A stretch of 64,000 nt of DNA. Source: Blastobasis lacticolella. Its lineage: Eukaryota; Arthropoda; Insecta; Lepidoptera; Blastobasidae. The position numbers and the translations under genes were made by a program. Each line of letters opens with the position of its first letter. The first letter of the stretch is position 1. Under the pieces are notes generated by a model. It searched no databases. It was given only the letters and a program-made list of their open reading frames with translations, and was not told the DNA's origin. The DNA lies in the NCBI GenBank assembly GCA_905147135.1, contig LR990039.1, positions 28,641,708 through 28,705,707 of the forward strand, given 5' to 3'. This document shows, piece by piece, positions 1 through 14,600 of the stretch.

Positions 1-687
1 ATAAAAAGTATTAAATTTAATTCGCAACCGCATGTCGTTGCGTACAGGCCATCTGCGAAATTCATATTGTACGCAGCGGGGCGTGCGAACAGTGGCGGTC
101 CTAGGGCGGTGCGTCGACAGGTGGGGCGAAAATGCAACAATCGACGCAAATTGCAAGTGCCCATACATATTTAGTAGGTAGTAGTAATGAAGGTACTAAA
201 ATCGGTTATAGCAGTCAGCTAAGCCCTTCGTCAAACGGTTAATGAAAAGGGGTCTTTATAACTCATATCCCAGATTACATACCTCAAAATCAAATCAATC
301 TCGATTTAGTTTTTTTTTGTATATATATTTAAATTGAATAGGTAACTAGTTTTAATGTTGTAAATACCTATTGTATGATTATCATTTAATATGTTAAGAA
401 ATTGGAATACACGGAAAATTACATTCTAAAGAAAAATCAGATCTCCAAGAAAGTTCATCCGAGGCCAGTGTTCGGGCGAGGGGGGCTAGCGCCGCGCGTC
501 ATGGGAACCGTCATCAGAGCCGCCGCCCGTATGTGAATATGGCAGGCTACACGCAACACAATCGCGCACATTCGGGACAATCCGGGGTTCCGCAGTGCGG
601 CGCAATAACCCTGTGCGTGCCGCGGGCCCTTTAATAACTAATGCAGGGGCTGGGGCGCCGATTGAGGGCCAGTCGCGGCATTGGGTC
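1..687. other. Left flank, no gene seen
   Basis: I see no supported gene here. The GC-rich stretch at about 480-680 differs from the AT-rich surroundings and looks like a degraded mobile-element fragment. Both strands carry short open frames across it, but none shows a domain I recognise. Confidence 0.4.
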
Positions 688-1169
688 ACCAACGTGATGA
701 GAGGGCTGTACCTAATTGACGAGTTGGGGACGGTTTGGGAAGACTTAGCCTTGTGCGCCATGAATGACTTACATGTGGACTTGGCTGTACTCCTTATACA
801 ATTTGTGGCTTTACTTTACTCTACTAGAGTCAATTTGAATAAGTGTCAACAAAAATGCTGTATGCTGTGCCTAACCAATTCCACCACTGTGCATATGTAT
901 AAAATATGTACAACTATCCAAAAACTTACACCAACGTGATAGAGAGGGCTGTACCTAATTGACGAGTGGGAGATTTCGCCTTGTGCGCCATGAATGGCTT
1001 ACGTGTGGAGTTGGCTGTACTCCCTATACAATTTGTGGCACACATTCCTAGAGTCAATTTGAATGAATGTAAACAAAAATCCTGTATGAATGTATGCTGT
1101 GTCTATCCAATTCCACCACTGTGCATATTTATATATGTATAAAATATGTACAACTATCTAAAAACTTAC
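688..1169. repeat. Tandem duplication of a ~242-bp unit
   Basis: Two adjacent copies, 688-929 and 930-1169, both start with ACCAACGTGAT and both end near a run reading CAACTATC(C/T)AAAAACTTAC. They differ by scattered substitutions and small indels, for example an extra ATGTATGCT-like segment in copy 2. The duplication is therefore not very recent. No coding function is apparent. Confidence 0.85.
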
Positions 1170-2685
1170 TCTCCTCTTTTATTTGCCAACCATTTCAAGT
1201 TTAGTTGCGGATCGAGTCCTCTCTACCGACAAAACGCTTAACGCTGACTAAATAATAAAACTGCGAACCGTTTGGCGCTCACCAAATAGAATAATAACTG
1301 CCAAACCCTAATTTACTTTCCTGAATAATTATATTTCATTATTAATTTTATCGCAGGGGACTCTCCGACTGGGTGAATAGTCTCGGGTGCCGATTTGCAC
1401 CCCGTACCTAAATATTAATAATAACATTACCATTAAAATAAATTACAATATTATTGTTTGTCAAGGGGCTTACGCCGATAAACTTACTCTACAAAGACAG
1501 AGAACATAAAAGAGCCTAACTCTGAGGTGTGAGCGGTGTTGTTTACTTTACTTCAGGCTAACGCTAATTCCAAATTTAAAATAAAATAAGCTTTCCGATA
1601 TATTCCACTTCCAATATATTCTGTATTGCAAACGCGAGCTTATCCCACAATAAAATTTAACCCAGCTAATCTTTGTCTATCACAGTATATAAGTATGTGT
1701 GTGGGAGCGTACCGGGTTCGAATCCCGCCACTGTCATGTACTTTTCTAAGTTAATCGGCTATTTTGGCAGCTTCGTAGAGCCACCGACTCTATCGCATGC
1801 AAATGAGCACAAATCCAAAACTAGTCGACGTGCAATATTTACCACAGACCACAATCTAGCGTTAGCGGGAGTCGCATCCAGGCGGCCTGCATCCGAGGCG
1901 TCCGGAACCGCACAGGGACCGATGGCATCAGGCTGTTACCTGCGCTCATGAATAGTGTATCGCTGATATGAAACAAAGCAGTTTCCGTTTTATAACAACA
2001 CAAGTGACAACCAAGCGCCTGGAAACTCACCCATCTGCCGCAAAGCGGTATTTGTTGCTTATATAAAATACATGCTCTTCGAGCATGTACTTAACAAATA
2101 TACTGGTGTTCCTCAGTGGTTCACATCACACACACGCCCTGATATTTCGGTAACTCCTTATATATCCCGCTAGCAATGTAGCTGGCCTTAAGCGTATATT
2201 TGATAACATTACATGGAGCTTACGCAGAACCGTCGTATAATTCGACCACAATCCGGGTCATAACCTGCTAACGTGTCACGTAAAACATTTAGGTGTTGCC
2301 GACTGTGCAGACTGTATAAAAATATTAGTATTATTACATATTTTTCACAGATTTACTGGCGCTCGCTGGACGCAGTCTTAGTTCACCTGACTGATTAAGT
2401 ACAACTGAGCCTAGTTTATTTCTGCCAATAAATAACAAGGTGCGGATTGTATGGATGACGTCCCCGGCAGCACCCTTCAACGGTTTTGTGCTCCGTGATA
2501 TCTATATCACTATCGGATGGGATTCGGAAGAAACGGATAGATTTTCGTTATTTCTGGAAAAAATATTTCATCAAGAACTAAATTGAACTCTAATTCGTTG
2601 AATGACTGTATTAACCCGTGATTTTAAATGGTTACCACCACCGCCCAAGCCAAATCCTCAACTGACTATGGGTTTTCACTCGCAG
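1170..2685. other. Upstream region of EF-hand gene, no gene recognised
   Basis: Mostly AT-rich unique-looking DNA. At about 1,707-1,740 there is a SINE-like scrap with a pol III B-box (GGTTCGAATCC), matching the tRNA-derived family seen at 4,025 and 54,127. A perfect short inverted repeat (CATGCTC...GAGCATG) lies near 2,070-2,090. Earlier exons of the EF-hand gene could lie here or outside the window, but I cannot identify one. Confidence 0.4.
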
Positions 2686-5600
2686 CTACATGGGTGAACC
2701 GGTGCAGCGAAGACCTGGAGTGCCTGGACCTGGAGGATGAGCAGCCCCTGGCGCAGCTGAGCGCCGTGCAGGCGGAGAAGATGACGCTGTTCTTCACACA
2801 CCTGCTCGATCACGACCGGGACGACGTCATCAGCGATCAGGACTTCGACAACTTTTTCGAAGTAACTTTTTTACTTACATATTTGTTGGGATTTGGGTTT
2901 TATTTGTAGGTTTGTTAGGTGTTCTTAAGGTGCGTTAAGATTTCTTCGTTTTGAAGTACCTACATGGCGCGTGTGGGCGCGCAGTTGCAGCATAGACGCA
3001 TATGCGGCGTGCTCGCAGGATCTGGACGCATCCTAATTGTAGATTCAATAAGTTTACATAATCCACTTTAAAATAAAAATTCTTGTAAATTACACTGCGT
3101 TACCACCCAAAATACGTACTGGTTACACATTATTTCAGCGGCTAATTAAAGGTATTTGCAATTATTTCCACGCAATATGAAAATGATGGAAGCTAATTAG
3201 TTACATCAGACTTAGCGAGGTTGCTCATTCAATAGCGCATGACTCATGTAGCCGCCTGTTTTTGGGATGTGAAGCGTGAGAGCGAAAGGTAATGAATGAC
3301 ATGACTATACGGAATTTATCTCTGCTTACACGGAGATGGAACGGGACCACGCGAAAAATGTGATTCTGTTTTCCGGCTGCTTGTCCAATTCCCTTTCTAA
3401 TCGTTTGTTTGCGAAGGCATTGAGCGATGCCGCTAATTCAGGCGTAAATTCACTTACCTATTGAAAACTCCGTTTAACGAGAAGTAAGCAATATTTCCCA
3501 CAGCGAAGCTCGAGCCTCCGAAGCGTCACAAAGGGATCAGGGGGATGAAAGAAAAGAAATAATGTCGAAGGACAACAGATGAACGCACAATCTTGCGCCA
3601 AGTAATTTCGCTTGACGCCCCTCCAACACAGCCTAGCTCGCCAGTGTAATGAAAAGGAATAATTAAATTTGTATCACGTCGTTATTCACAGAAGCTGGCG
3701 CACTTCGCCGACTGGTCGACCAACTCGTCCGAGTTCCACATACTGTTGGAGGTGAAGAGGGAGTTCATCGAACACTTTATACACCCGCTGCCCCCCAAGT
3801 GAGTACCTTGAGTGCCTCGCCTCGGCGCGGTAACGAATTATGATTATCCATCAAGATTAGAGTGCCGTGTTCCTGAATTAAGAGACAGCGAGGGCAGCCA
3901 TTAGCGCCGGCTCTAAAACACTAGCCCGCTATGGCCGCTGTCGTTACCGACCGACACTTAAGAATCTGATATTTAAAGTAGGTAGCTGCACTTATAATAC
4001 TGAATTATGTATAGAACCTCTAGCAGGAGCGCCGGTATCCGACTCGTAAACGAGCGTTCGAATCCCACTGCGGCCATGTACCAATGACTCTTTTCTGAGT
4101 TATGTACATTCGTTGACTGCTAACCAATGGTGTTACGGTGACGGAAAACATCGTGATAAAACTTGCACATTCACAACTGAATTTGGTCAGGTTCCCCTGG
4201 TAGCAGGGACACGGAGGTCAGGTGGCAGTCGCTCCACTGTAAATATCTGATCTGCCAAATCCTGGATCATGGTCTAGGCTGACCCCGGGCCCTCGTGCGC
4301 GAGAGCACAACCGGGTCATTAATGCCAATATGAGGTATAGAACTCTAGTGTTGGCAGTCAGTATACTGCCTACGCTAGAGTTTTTAACTTCAACAAAAAG
4401 TTGTCTTAATAACTTGTTTAATGTTTGTAGAGTTCCGAAAACAAACCTTCATTCAAAACTCCATTCGGCAAAGTTTCTGAATACATAATTTATACAAAGC
4501 CGTATACAGTTTTTTATACAAAGCCGCAAAGCGGTATGTATGTACGTGCACATAAGCAACAAGATATTTACCGCCTACTTACCATGTTTCCAACCCACAA
4601 AGCTGGAATCCGTAATATTTCACCGAAATTCACGTTCACAACCCTCAACACCATTTTTGAACACATCTAAATATATTTTCACTGGAACTATAATATTCTC
4701 GTTAAATGTGGTCGTGTTCCAAATTGAAACAGGGCTTATAACATTACCTATCTGTAATTTTAGTATGAGAGCGGATGGATTTTCGCTGTTATTCGTTGCT
4801 ACTCCGGTCACTCCACAAGGTACCGGGCACGCAAATTTATAATTCGTTAACAGAGAGGCGTGTTAGAGATATTTGCAAGTGTAAATTTTCAGAATGCAGT
4901 AAAGTTATGAGCGCAATTAGTGTGATATGCAATTTGTGCGAGAGCTTGGCTCTGCGCCGGCGAGCTAAATGCACTGCACTCGAGAGTCACGGCTTATAAA
5001 TTAACGGTTACACGCCGCTGTAAACGTTTCGCGACATAAGCCAGTATTTAATTAAACAAACTCTCTTGACCACAAAACCCACAAAATAGAATATTGTTTT
5101 TCGGCAATGGCTCAGCTATTAACCATAAAACACTGCTTTTTTCTATAGCTATCAAAATATTATCGATACTGTTCTGTTTCATTATGACAGCTCATAACCG
5201 TCTAATGCAGGACTTAGGGCGTCTCCCACGCAAAGGGAGGTTATTACCATAATCTCCACGGTTGGCAGGCGGGTTGGAGAACGCAGTGTTATAAATATAA
5301 CAATGGAAAAAGCTGCTGCCCATTTTCCAACCTAAGGAAACCCGACGACCCCCTTGGTATTGCGGATGTCATGGGCGGCGTTCCTGTTATTACTTATTAC
5401 CATCAAGAGAAGTGAGCTCATTTGCCTCCCTTCATTGCAAATAAAACGTCTTATTTCGACCTGTGTAATCTTCCATGCATCTTCATCCGTCTATCAATGC
5501 TGCCACTGCTAAGAAAAGTTCGTTAATCTTCTATCTATAACATAAATATTTGATATTTATTCTGACTAGTATTTTGGTGAATTAGCCCCACGAATTCCTA

Positions 5601-8600
5601 CAGAATTCCTACATTTATTTATAAATACTTACATCTTGTTCATAAACCACTTAAAAATTCTAACTCCTTGTTCCCGTGGAAAGTACATTAAATTTCAGAA
5701 TCTCAAATTTCAAATTTCATAATGGATTTTGAAGAAATTTGTGCCAAATTGCTTTTTTTTTTTTTTCAATTCAAATAATTTTTATTCAATATAAATATTT
5801 TCAGAATACACTTATTGAAAGTCAGTAATAAATAACATAATCAATTATCAATAATAATTAATTGAAATTAAATACACATCACAAAATACAAAATTCATGT
5901 ATGGTATGGCTACCATGTGTATAGTCATTAATATGTGACTTACTTAATATAAAATTTAAAATACCAGTATAATGTCATTATGTGATTATAGCAACTGAAT
6001 ATTTCCAATAAACAAATAACAAAATTTGGCAAATAAGTTTCCAAAAAAGCTTCCAAATCCATTATGCCGTTTTTGCATTTCATACAAATTGTATGAAAGA
6101 AAAATTGGCGCTAACTACGTTTTTAAACGTATATTCCCGATTTCCTACCGCGTACTTTTACAGCACCAACCCGAAACATACTTTTAAAATGTGTGATAAT
6201 AACCGCAATAGTTTAAAACAATAATCCACGGCACGTCTTGGCCGGTTTTTTAAGTTCTACGAAACGAGCTTCATACTTTCAACGTCTCAGTACCAAAGAC
6301 TGCGCCTGACGAAGCGTGGCCGACCGCAAAATAGCAACTGTGTTTGATATTGTTCCCTGAATTCTCAAAGGAATGTCAGAGTATTCGAACAAACAAGTTT
6401 CTTAAACAAACCTGTATAAAAAGACTCCCCCGGGTAATTGTGTGTGGTTGGCCTGATACTGTCAACAACGCGTAGCTACTTTGTTATAAGCTGCTCTAAG
6501 GCATAAGGCGCGGTTTCCTAAGGCAGTAAGTAATAAAGAGATTAATGACGTCACTGAAATGGAAGCAGTCATTTTCTCTTAATTGTGACGAATGAATGTC
6601 TTCAACTTCAACAAATTATAGCCCGACATCTGCAAAATCAGAATCGTAGATCAAACCAAAAAACTTTTAATGTGGTTTTGTCACTCTTGAAATGGAAAAC
6701 CGCGGCGGATATGATTTAATTTTTTATCAATGGCGGAAAAACCGAAATAATGCTCAGAATAAGCTCTATATTTCAACTAGGTAAGTAAGTGTTAGATTTT
6801 CTTGTCTACCTATTTACTTCCTACCGATTGAGCTAATTAAATGTATATTAGTTAATTATGGGCACGAAAGACGAGGAAAAAAAGAAAATTATAACCACAA
6901 GAATTTACTTCGTTTGCATATGTACTAAAAATTTAAAAATTATGTATTTTTATGGAATTACCTTTTTAATAATCGTGGCTCTTTATTATAAATAGCAAGG
7001 CAATTATTGAAATTCTTATAATACATTTCACATGAAACCATGCAAGACAGCAGGTTTCAGCACAAAATGCTACAACTGTTTCGGTATAGGTACCTCATCA
7101 TCACAGCCCGTAACAGTCCACTGCAGGACTAAGGGCCTCTACCACGAAAGTGGAGGTTATTGCCATAATCTCCACGCTTTGCAGGCGGGTTGGAGATCGC
7201 AGTGTTTAAATAATACAATGGAAAATGCTGCTGCCCATTTTCCAGACTACGGAGACTCTTGATCTTTTGCCTCGATAACATCAGTCGCCTTGTACGACAC
7301 CCATGAGTGTAAGGGGTTGGTGCTATTCTACTTTGCCGGACACCACACGGCTAAGGTATAGATACCTGCCTACTCCAAAATGATATATCTATTCATTGCG
7401 CATTCTCTCATGCTTTTGATCCCGGAAAAGCAATAGGATCCTGCGGGATAGTTGAATATTTAAGATATTCAAACTGCGCGCGGGTGCGAACGCAGGGCAT
7501 GGCCAGTTTTCGATCATTTAGATGGAGGCAAACGAGCAAGCAGCCGTCGATGGATACCTGCAATACCAGAAAAATCACGCGTTTCCGTAAGAATCATATG
7601 TTTCTACATTTAAAGTCTTATCGGGGACCTCTGCATCCCAGGTGGAGAGACCTTCCGTACTACAAGCGCGTCTGCGGCCCCGACGCGGACGGCGGGGCGG
7701 GGCTGCCTGGACACCGCACCACCCTCGACGGGTGGCTGGCGCGGTGGGCGCTCCACCTGAGCCAGTTGCGCCGGTTCTCCGACCTGCCACTCTATCTGCA
7801 GTACCTCTGCAAGATACTGTTCCACGTCGTCGACAGGAATAGTAAGTATGCTTGTATTGTATCTTGGTGTTCTTAGATGGAGAATAGACTATTTCTAGAC
7901 AGACATGCTCCATGTGCGGCCGCATCGACACTTGCCTTCGGATGAGGTCGCAATCGAAATGCTTAACTGGTATACCTTGTCTCAAATAATACGTCCGTAG
8001 GCTGCGGTGACTGCTTACCATCAGGCGGGCCGTAAGCTTGTTTGCCACCTTAGTGGCAGTCTATTTTCCATGGATGTAAACAAACTACTTTTACCCTCGT
8101 CAATCCGCCAAAACAAAAGAACAGATGTGAATTCACACCATGAGTAACATATTTTGCTTCAATTTTGTCAAGAATTAACAACTTAAAACGCATCACAGTT
8201 TAGTATAGAATCGAAACGATGTGTATGTTTACATCCATCGATGCCGAAGACCGAATGATATAGGAAGGCGGACCCTCGCGTGCCGCGCGGGAGTGCTACC
8301 ACTATTTAATGATTTTAAACGTTTAATGTCCATCGCTCAAGTATAGGTTTGTGGTCGATGTATTTTTCCAAATAATAAACTTTTAGAGCTTTCGCACATA
8401 TGTCGAAAAGGATTCGTATCTTTCGACCCTCTACAGTTATATTTTAGTAACACCTAGTAGAATCAGTACGTATGCCTAAAAATGTTATACAATAGGTACA
8501 CGACTACTACAAGTAGAACGGTCTACCGCAGTTGCTCCAAAGGCATGGGTCAATACCCCCATAAGGCCCGTCGCTCGGTGCGGGGAATAGATTTACTATG

Positions 8601-11600
8601 CCCTGTCAAACAGCTGATAGACGGGTTAATTTGACATAGGACGAGGGCCGACCAGGCCTGGACCTTGGAACCACACTCTCATGAATATAGGGCGATAGTG
8701 ATCAAAATTGCGACACAAAATTGGACTTCAAAAGAGTCGTTAGGCGACACGTGTCTGTTATGGGCGAGGCATACTGTAACTAGCGAGGCAAAGGGTACCA
8801 TTGCATAAAGAAGTCCATCGAAGTTCGCTCATTGATGCCATGGATAAGAGGTTTAGAAAGACGTCTACGATATTACGCTTTTATACTAGAAGGATACTGA
8901 CAATGATGATGAGAAAAATTATTTAAAAATCTATAGGTATTATACTTATTCGAGATTGAAAGAAAGAAAAGTTAATTCAATACTAGGTAGTACACATCGT
9001 AAAATACAATGGATAATTATATACGTAACAAATTTAGTACATAGTCCTGAAAGGCCTCCACTCAGCATAAAGTCAAGCGTCACAATTATGTATTTATTAT
9101 TATATCCTCCTTGTTTGCCTTCACGCATTAAATACCTAGGAATACCTATTTCCTAGGAATTTAATGTTATCGTTACGCTGCGATACTGCGGAAGGACAAA
9201 TAATTTATTCAGAGTGTATAAGAGGGTATCCGTGTATCGCAAGTGATATAAAATTTAGGACGGTAATTTACCTAATAGGTATCCACACGCCACGACACGC
9301 TTGATGCTGTAATGTCTATCTTTGACTTATCAGGAAGTCTGTAAAAATAATAAATTATTTTTCAGAAGTAGTTATATACAGGGTGATTCAAGAGACGTGA
9401 GCAGGACTAACACTACATTTACAGTAAATATTAGTTGATCGAATACCATCGTAATTTAGTTTAAAGAGCACACCTTTTTATTTATTTTTACTTTCTGTTA
9501 ATGAAAAGTTTAAGCCTCTAAAATTATGGTCACCCTACACTGACTAATTGATAAAGATACCTAACCACTTTAACTGTAATAACAGTCCCAAAGATATTGG
9601 AATGTTAGCGACCTTCATGGTTATAGACTGGCAAGAATGTCGCTAACATTCAAATCTCTTTGAACAGCCCTTTAAAAGAAAAGTAAATTGTCACTTTTGG
9701 CAATGTCAACATATACCTACGTTTGTTGATATTGTTGAATTCTACAAAAAACTTCGTGAAAATCATGCCTGCAGCATATCCTTATTCCAACATTGAAAGA
9801 TGCGACATGATAAGGTTTTACTACCAGACCAATAACACAAATAGAGCAAAGTACTTATTTCATGAGCGTTATCCGAATTTGCCAGTGCCAATCCATGGAT
9901 TAATACTCCGGATGGTTCAAAATTTACGTGACTATGGGCAATTCACAGCGCCCACTCACGCTCAAGCACGAGGTGGACTGCATCGTGATTTAGAAAGGTT
10001 AGACAGACGGATACTAAATTATTTTGCTTGGGACCCGCGGCGGAGTACTCGGAAAGCTTCCAGGCGATACCATATGTCTCAGTCATACGTTTGGCGGCTA
10101 TTAAATGCTATGGGGCTTCACCCGTATCACTATCTACCGGTTCAAGATATTTCGCCAGATGATTTCGCCTTACGAAGGCGGTTTTGTCAGTGGCTTTTGG
10201 AGAATGAGCAAACTAACATTCTTTGGACCGATAAGTCTACTTTTACGCGAATCGAATCGGACTTTTCAATGTTCACAATGAACACTACTGGAGTGCTATG
10301 AACCCCCATCTCACGCGACGGAATGCGTATCAAACACGCTTCAGTCTCAACGTTTGGGCTGACATAATAATTTATACCATCATTGGACCTCATTTTATTG
10401 AAGGACGACTTAATGGTGATGCCTACTTGGAAATGCTAAGAGACGTGATTCCGATCCTATTGTAACGTGTTTACGAACGCAAAAGTACCACCGTGCAGGA
10501 ACTACGGCAGCGAATTATAACAGCTTTTGACACGGTCAAAGAAAACAATTTTGGTCTACAGAGACTGAACAATCATCATAGGCGACGGGCGGAGTTGTGT
10601 TTACAACAAGACAGCTCACATTTTGAGCAACTTTTATTTAAATTACATAAAGTTATTTCCTTATTTCACTTGAAAGAAGTTCGTTATAATTTTGTTTCAA
10701 CCTTTTAATTAGTTTTATTGTACATATAAAAAGTTTACCATGCAATTATCATACGTTTTATTTATTTTAAGTAATGTTGCACTAGGTTTTAGTTACACAT
10801 CAGGTGACATACGACATTTTAAAAGTAACTAGATCACTAGATCGACGTGTTATCTGCTGACAATCAATTTGAATTTGATTTGACAAAGCGATGAGAATCG
10901 GTACTTGACAGAAGTATTCTAATGAGGAGTTTTCCAGTAGGTATTGATAGTTTGTTTCAAAAAGCATCAATAGATGGCGCTCCTACAATTTTGGTAATCT
11001 TCTTTAAATCTGTATGATGGTGGCAGTGATTTCATGCAGCCAAGTAATACTAAACTTGAAAATAAAGTGTTTATTAATATAAACATAACTGTTAAAGGTT
11101 GAACGAAGTGTAAAAATAAATATTTATAGAAGTTGGCACTATGTTCCATTATTATTACAACCTCTAAAATGGTTGAAAACTATAATATAATATTATCCAA
11201 TACAACGTACCCAGGGTTTATATCCTGTTCGCTAAGAACCTATTTCAAGCGATTATCAATTATCAAAATTGTCGGGGCGCCATCTAGTGAGTGGTTAGGA
11301 ATGCCTTAAATACCTATTGGAAAACTCCTCATTGTAGAGTGACCATGCTTGTCGTGCTAAATTAAAAAACTTAGTATCGTTTACACTTAAAAAAAATACG
11401 TTAATCACACCAATACCAGTATGAGGAAGTAGATTATAGTTCATTGAATCCATAGGGTTGATCCTGCTCACGTCTCCTGAATCACCCTGTAGGTCTGCAT
11501 CTATGGTCTATGTAACCGATCGCAAATTCGGGCCTATATAGAAAGTCAGACTGCTAAATTATTCGCTGCCTTAGACAACTCAGAGTATAGTTTATTTACT

Positions 11601-14600
11601 TACCAACTGCAACGGCAAATAAGTCACCTACTTGCTCTGAAAGTTAAAAAACTTCTTATTTTCTCAAATATTACAAGCTTTGGGCTCGGTCCAAGGGTCG
11701 TGTTGGCAGGAATCACAATATTTGCAGCCAAAACTTGCTGCATTCGCATACGTGCCGCCGCGTCTTGCGTTTCAGCAGTTTATTTCATTTCCTCTATTTC
11801 GTGTCGGCTTCGGCTCCCCTCATGTGTGAATTTTTATGCACCCAATGTACCTAGAACGTTCGGGGAACCGGCGGCGAAGACATTGTATCTACAATGTTGC
11901 ACAATATTAATTTACTAGTGGACCTGGCGCGACTTTACCTCTATTTTAACCCTAGCTACCCCTTTTGTATTGCTTGTAAACCTTCCTCTTGAATCACTCT
12001 ATCTATTTTTGAAATCCAAAAGTAGTCTCAAAGATATAAGCGTACGCGGACAGATGGCGGGATGCGACTTTGTTTTAAGCTATGTATAGCCCTTCATATA
12101 TGTCTACTGTGTATCTGCCCTGTTCTCGTCCTGTTATTGTGACCTCGGTTGATTATGATGTTGTTTTCGAGGTTCTAGCTACATTTCTTCAGCTTGTACA
12201 TCAACCTCCGCCAAAATCGTCAAAATCTGTCGTGGCTGGGAAGTATGGTTGAAAATAGTAACATAGTAAAATCGTAATTACAGCCTATTTAGAATATATT
12301 TTAACCGGTGAAATGCCAAATGTTGACATTTTGACATGTCTCGTCTTCCCCAGACGTAGGCGAGATCTCGAAGAGTGCTTTGGCGTCGTTCTACCGGTCG
12401 GTGGTGGGGCTGCCCTCCGCGAGGATCGAGGAGATCATCGACACAGCCTACGATCGGATGACCAGCGTGAGTACTGATTTATAGTGAAGAGAGTACATAG
12501 ACGTAGCTCTAGTAGTACCTAGTTTTGATGTTTCGCTTGTACGATAAAATAAAAAACGGCCCTTCCCAAGCAGAAGATCCACTAACAACAAAGCACCATT
12601 TCCGTCACGCACACATTGTCGTTACGTTTACAGGCATTCTCAAGCAGTTTCAAGCAGTACTCGGTTGCGATTGTTAACGCGAGCATTCGTTGTATTGTCA
12701 ACGTAAATTGAATTATATTTAATTAAGCAATATTATTATTGTATAAATAAAATGAATGTAATCAATGAATTTAAAAAAGTTAATAAATCAGGTAATTATT
12801 TTTACGCTTAGGTATTAAAGGCATAATGTTTGAAGCTGGGATGGAAACTCTTATATCAACAGCTTGGGAAGCAATTAATATTACATTACGGCAAGGATTT
12901 GATATTGGGTTTCGGCAAGGGACAAGTTCTTGTGAATGATCTTTAAATATCTAATCGATCTCTTAAATCCTCTACTCAATATTCAGAATAAATACACTAG
13001 CAACCCTAGCTAGTGAGGCGGCAAGTTTACGTCATAATTTTCGAGGACGACGGGAGTGGACCTCCTGTTAGTTCTTAATTTTGTGCTTGTACGTAGTATT
13101 TATTTACTCTGTGTCTGTGTTACGCCGATTTATTTATTTAGCAATAAAGTTTACATAGACAGTTTAAGCCTAGGTTGTGTTAACAACATTAAACACATTA
13201 ACAACAAAAAAATATATAACAATGTATGAATTCGTAATTTCAAATACAGAAGTCGTAATTTTAAATAGCTCGAAAATATCTCGACTGCTGAATTCGCAGA
13301 ATCGTCTGCGTCGCAGCTTTGCGCAATTTAATATATCAGAGCTATATTAAATTGCGCGAAGCTGCGGTTAACCCATGCTTATAATCATAAAACATCATGT
13401 CACGAAATGCTTCCCGCTTCGCCGAAATAGTAGGGATTTGTATGAGACAGATGCAGAATTCATGTTATTTTTAGCAATCTATAAAAAATACTAAATGTTA
13501 CCAGCTAGTAATATAGTAAAAAAGGAGTTTGTAATAAACACAGCTTTTAAGCGATATAAAAATTAAAACAATAGGGTGTAAAATCGTTACCTAAATTTAT
13601 TTAGATCAGCCTAGTATAGGCGTTTTAGTCGCGCTGCTGTCGCGTGACTGTGTACCTATATTTGAAAGCGTTAATGTACATCAATAAAGTTAATCAGCGT
13701 AAATATGCAGACAAGCTTCACCTAACACCTATCGGCCTAATACTTCCGATGCGACTTATCATACTGTTGCTGATCCACCACCACCATAATGACCACCAAA
13801 CGATGTTACTTTAAAAAAGTGGTAGCTGTACATTACGTAACAATCAAAAGGGACATTGGTTTCACGGGTCCCAAGCTGGGCGCCATTAGGATCATAGCTC
13901 CTCGTCGTCGTCGAGTCTGCTGCAATTGAAAACTCGTGACGCGTTTATGAGATTTGGTCACACCATTACCACTGGCGTCCAACATAGATCCCAAAACACC
14001 GAATGGCACATCATTATGCGCCCCATACCCACATATTTAATCATTTTCATTACCTACTCAATAATTTACAATGTCAAAGGTGTGCCGCCCTACCACCTAA
14101 ATAGCGCTATGATCGCTCCTGAGTCCCTTCAGCTACCTGCGGCGGAGGAAGGAAGCCACATTGTTTCATGGGAAGGACCGAACCCAGCAGTAAAAGTGTG
14201 GAAGTGGGTTAATAGACAGCAAACCTGTCACTGTATCCCAAAGGCGCTGTGTTTGTAATGTGATAGAAAAAGTCTGTTAAACTTATCTTTGTCGTAAAAG
14301 TAAAGTGTAATTTTAATACCACTAACGTGGCATTCAACTGTAAGCAGTTGCCACATCATTAAAACGTTTACTCATTATTTTAAAAATTATGTAACCATCA
14401 TACTACCGTAATAAGGCAGGGCTATATGACATTGATATAAACTTAGAATTATTAGTAGGTACATGGATATAAGTAGGTATACAAATAAACGCTATATCTG
14501 AGGTTACTCCACTTGCTGAATTTCCACTTAAGTACAAATAGCGCATGGTAGGTACAATGTTCCAATTCGCATAAACGTAATTTACTAAGGGCCGATTTTT

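Larger units (their letters stand above)
9379..11489 (+). mobile_element. mariner/Tc1-like DNA transposon with terminal inverted repeats
   Basis: The 5' end CAGGGTGATTCAAGAGACGT and the reverse complement of the 3' end, CAGGGTGATTCAGGAGACGT, match over about 30 bp. The element is flanked by TA on both sides (9377-9378 and 11490-11491), the duplication expected for the Tc1/mariner superfamily. Length is 2,111 bp, of which 413 bp is a nested MITE (10,921-11,333). The transposase inside is broken, so the copy is not autonomous. Confidence 0.88.

Noticed and set aside
595..939. 114-codon open frame at the left edge
   Set aside because: It spans the tandem duplication and a GC-rich patch; the second half follows the duplicated non-coding unit and shows no domain.
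2628..2685. Definite start of the EF-hand protein at ATG 2628
   Set aside because: In frame, but the residues before the acceptor at 2685 look non-conserved and a strong acceptor follows; kept only as an alternative.
7575..8048. 157-codon minus-strand frame rich in Arg, Pro and Ala
   Set aside because: It is antisense to the GC-rich third visible exon of the EF-hand gene; the + strand has splice sites and EF-hand family sequence.
13926..14258. 110-codon open frame in the EF-hand gene's last intron
   Set aside because: Low-complexity chance frame with no domain, no splice logic and no repeat family.
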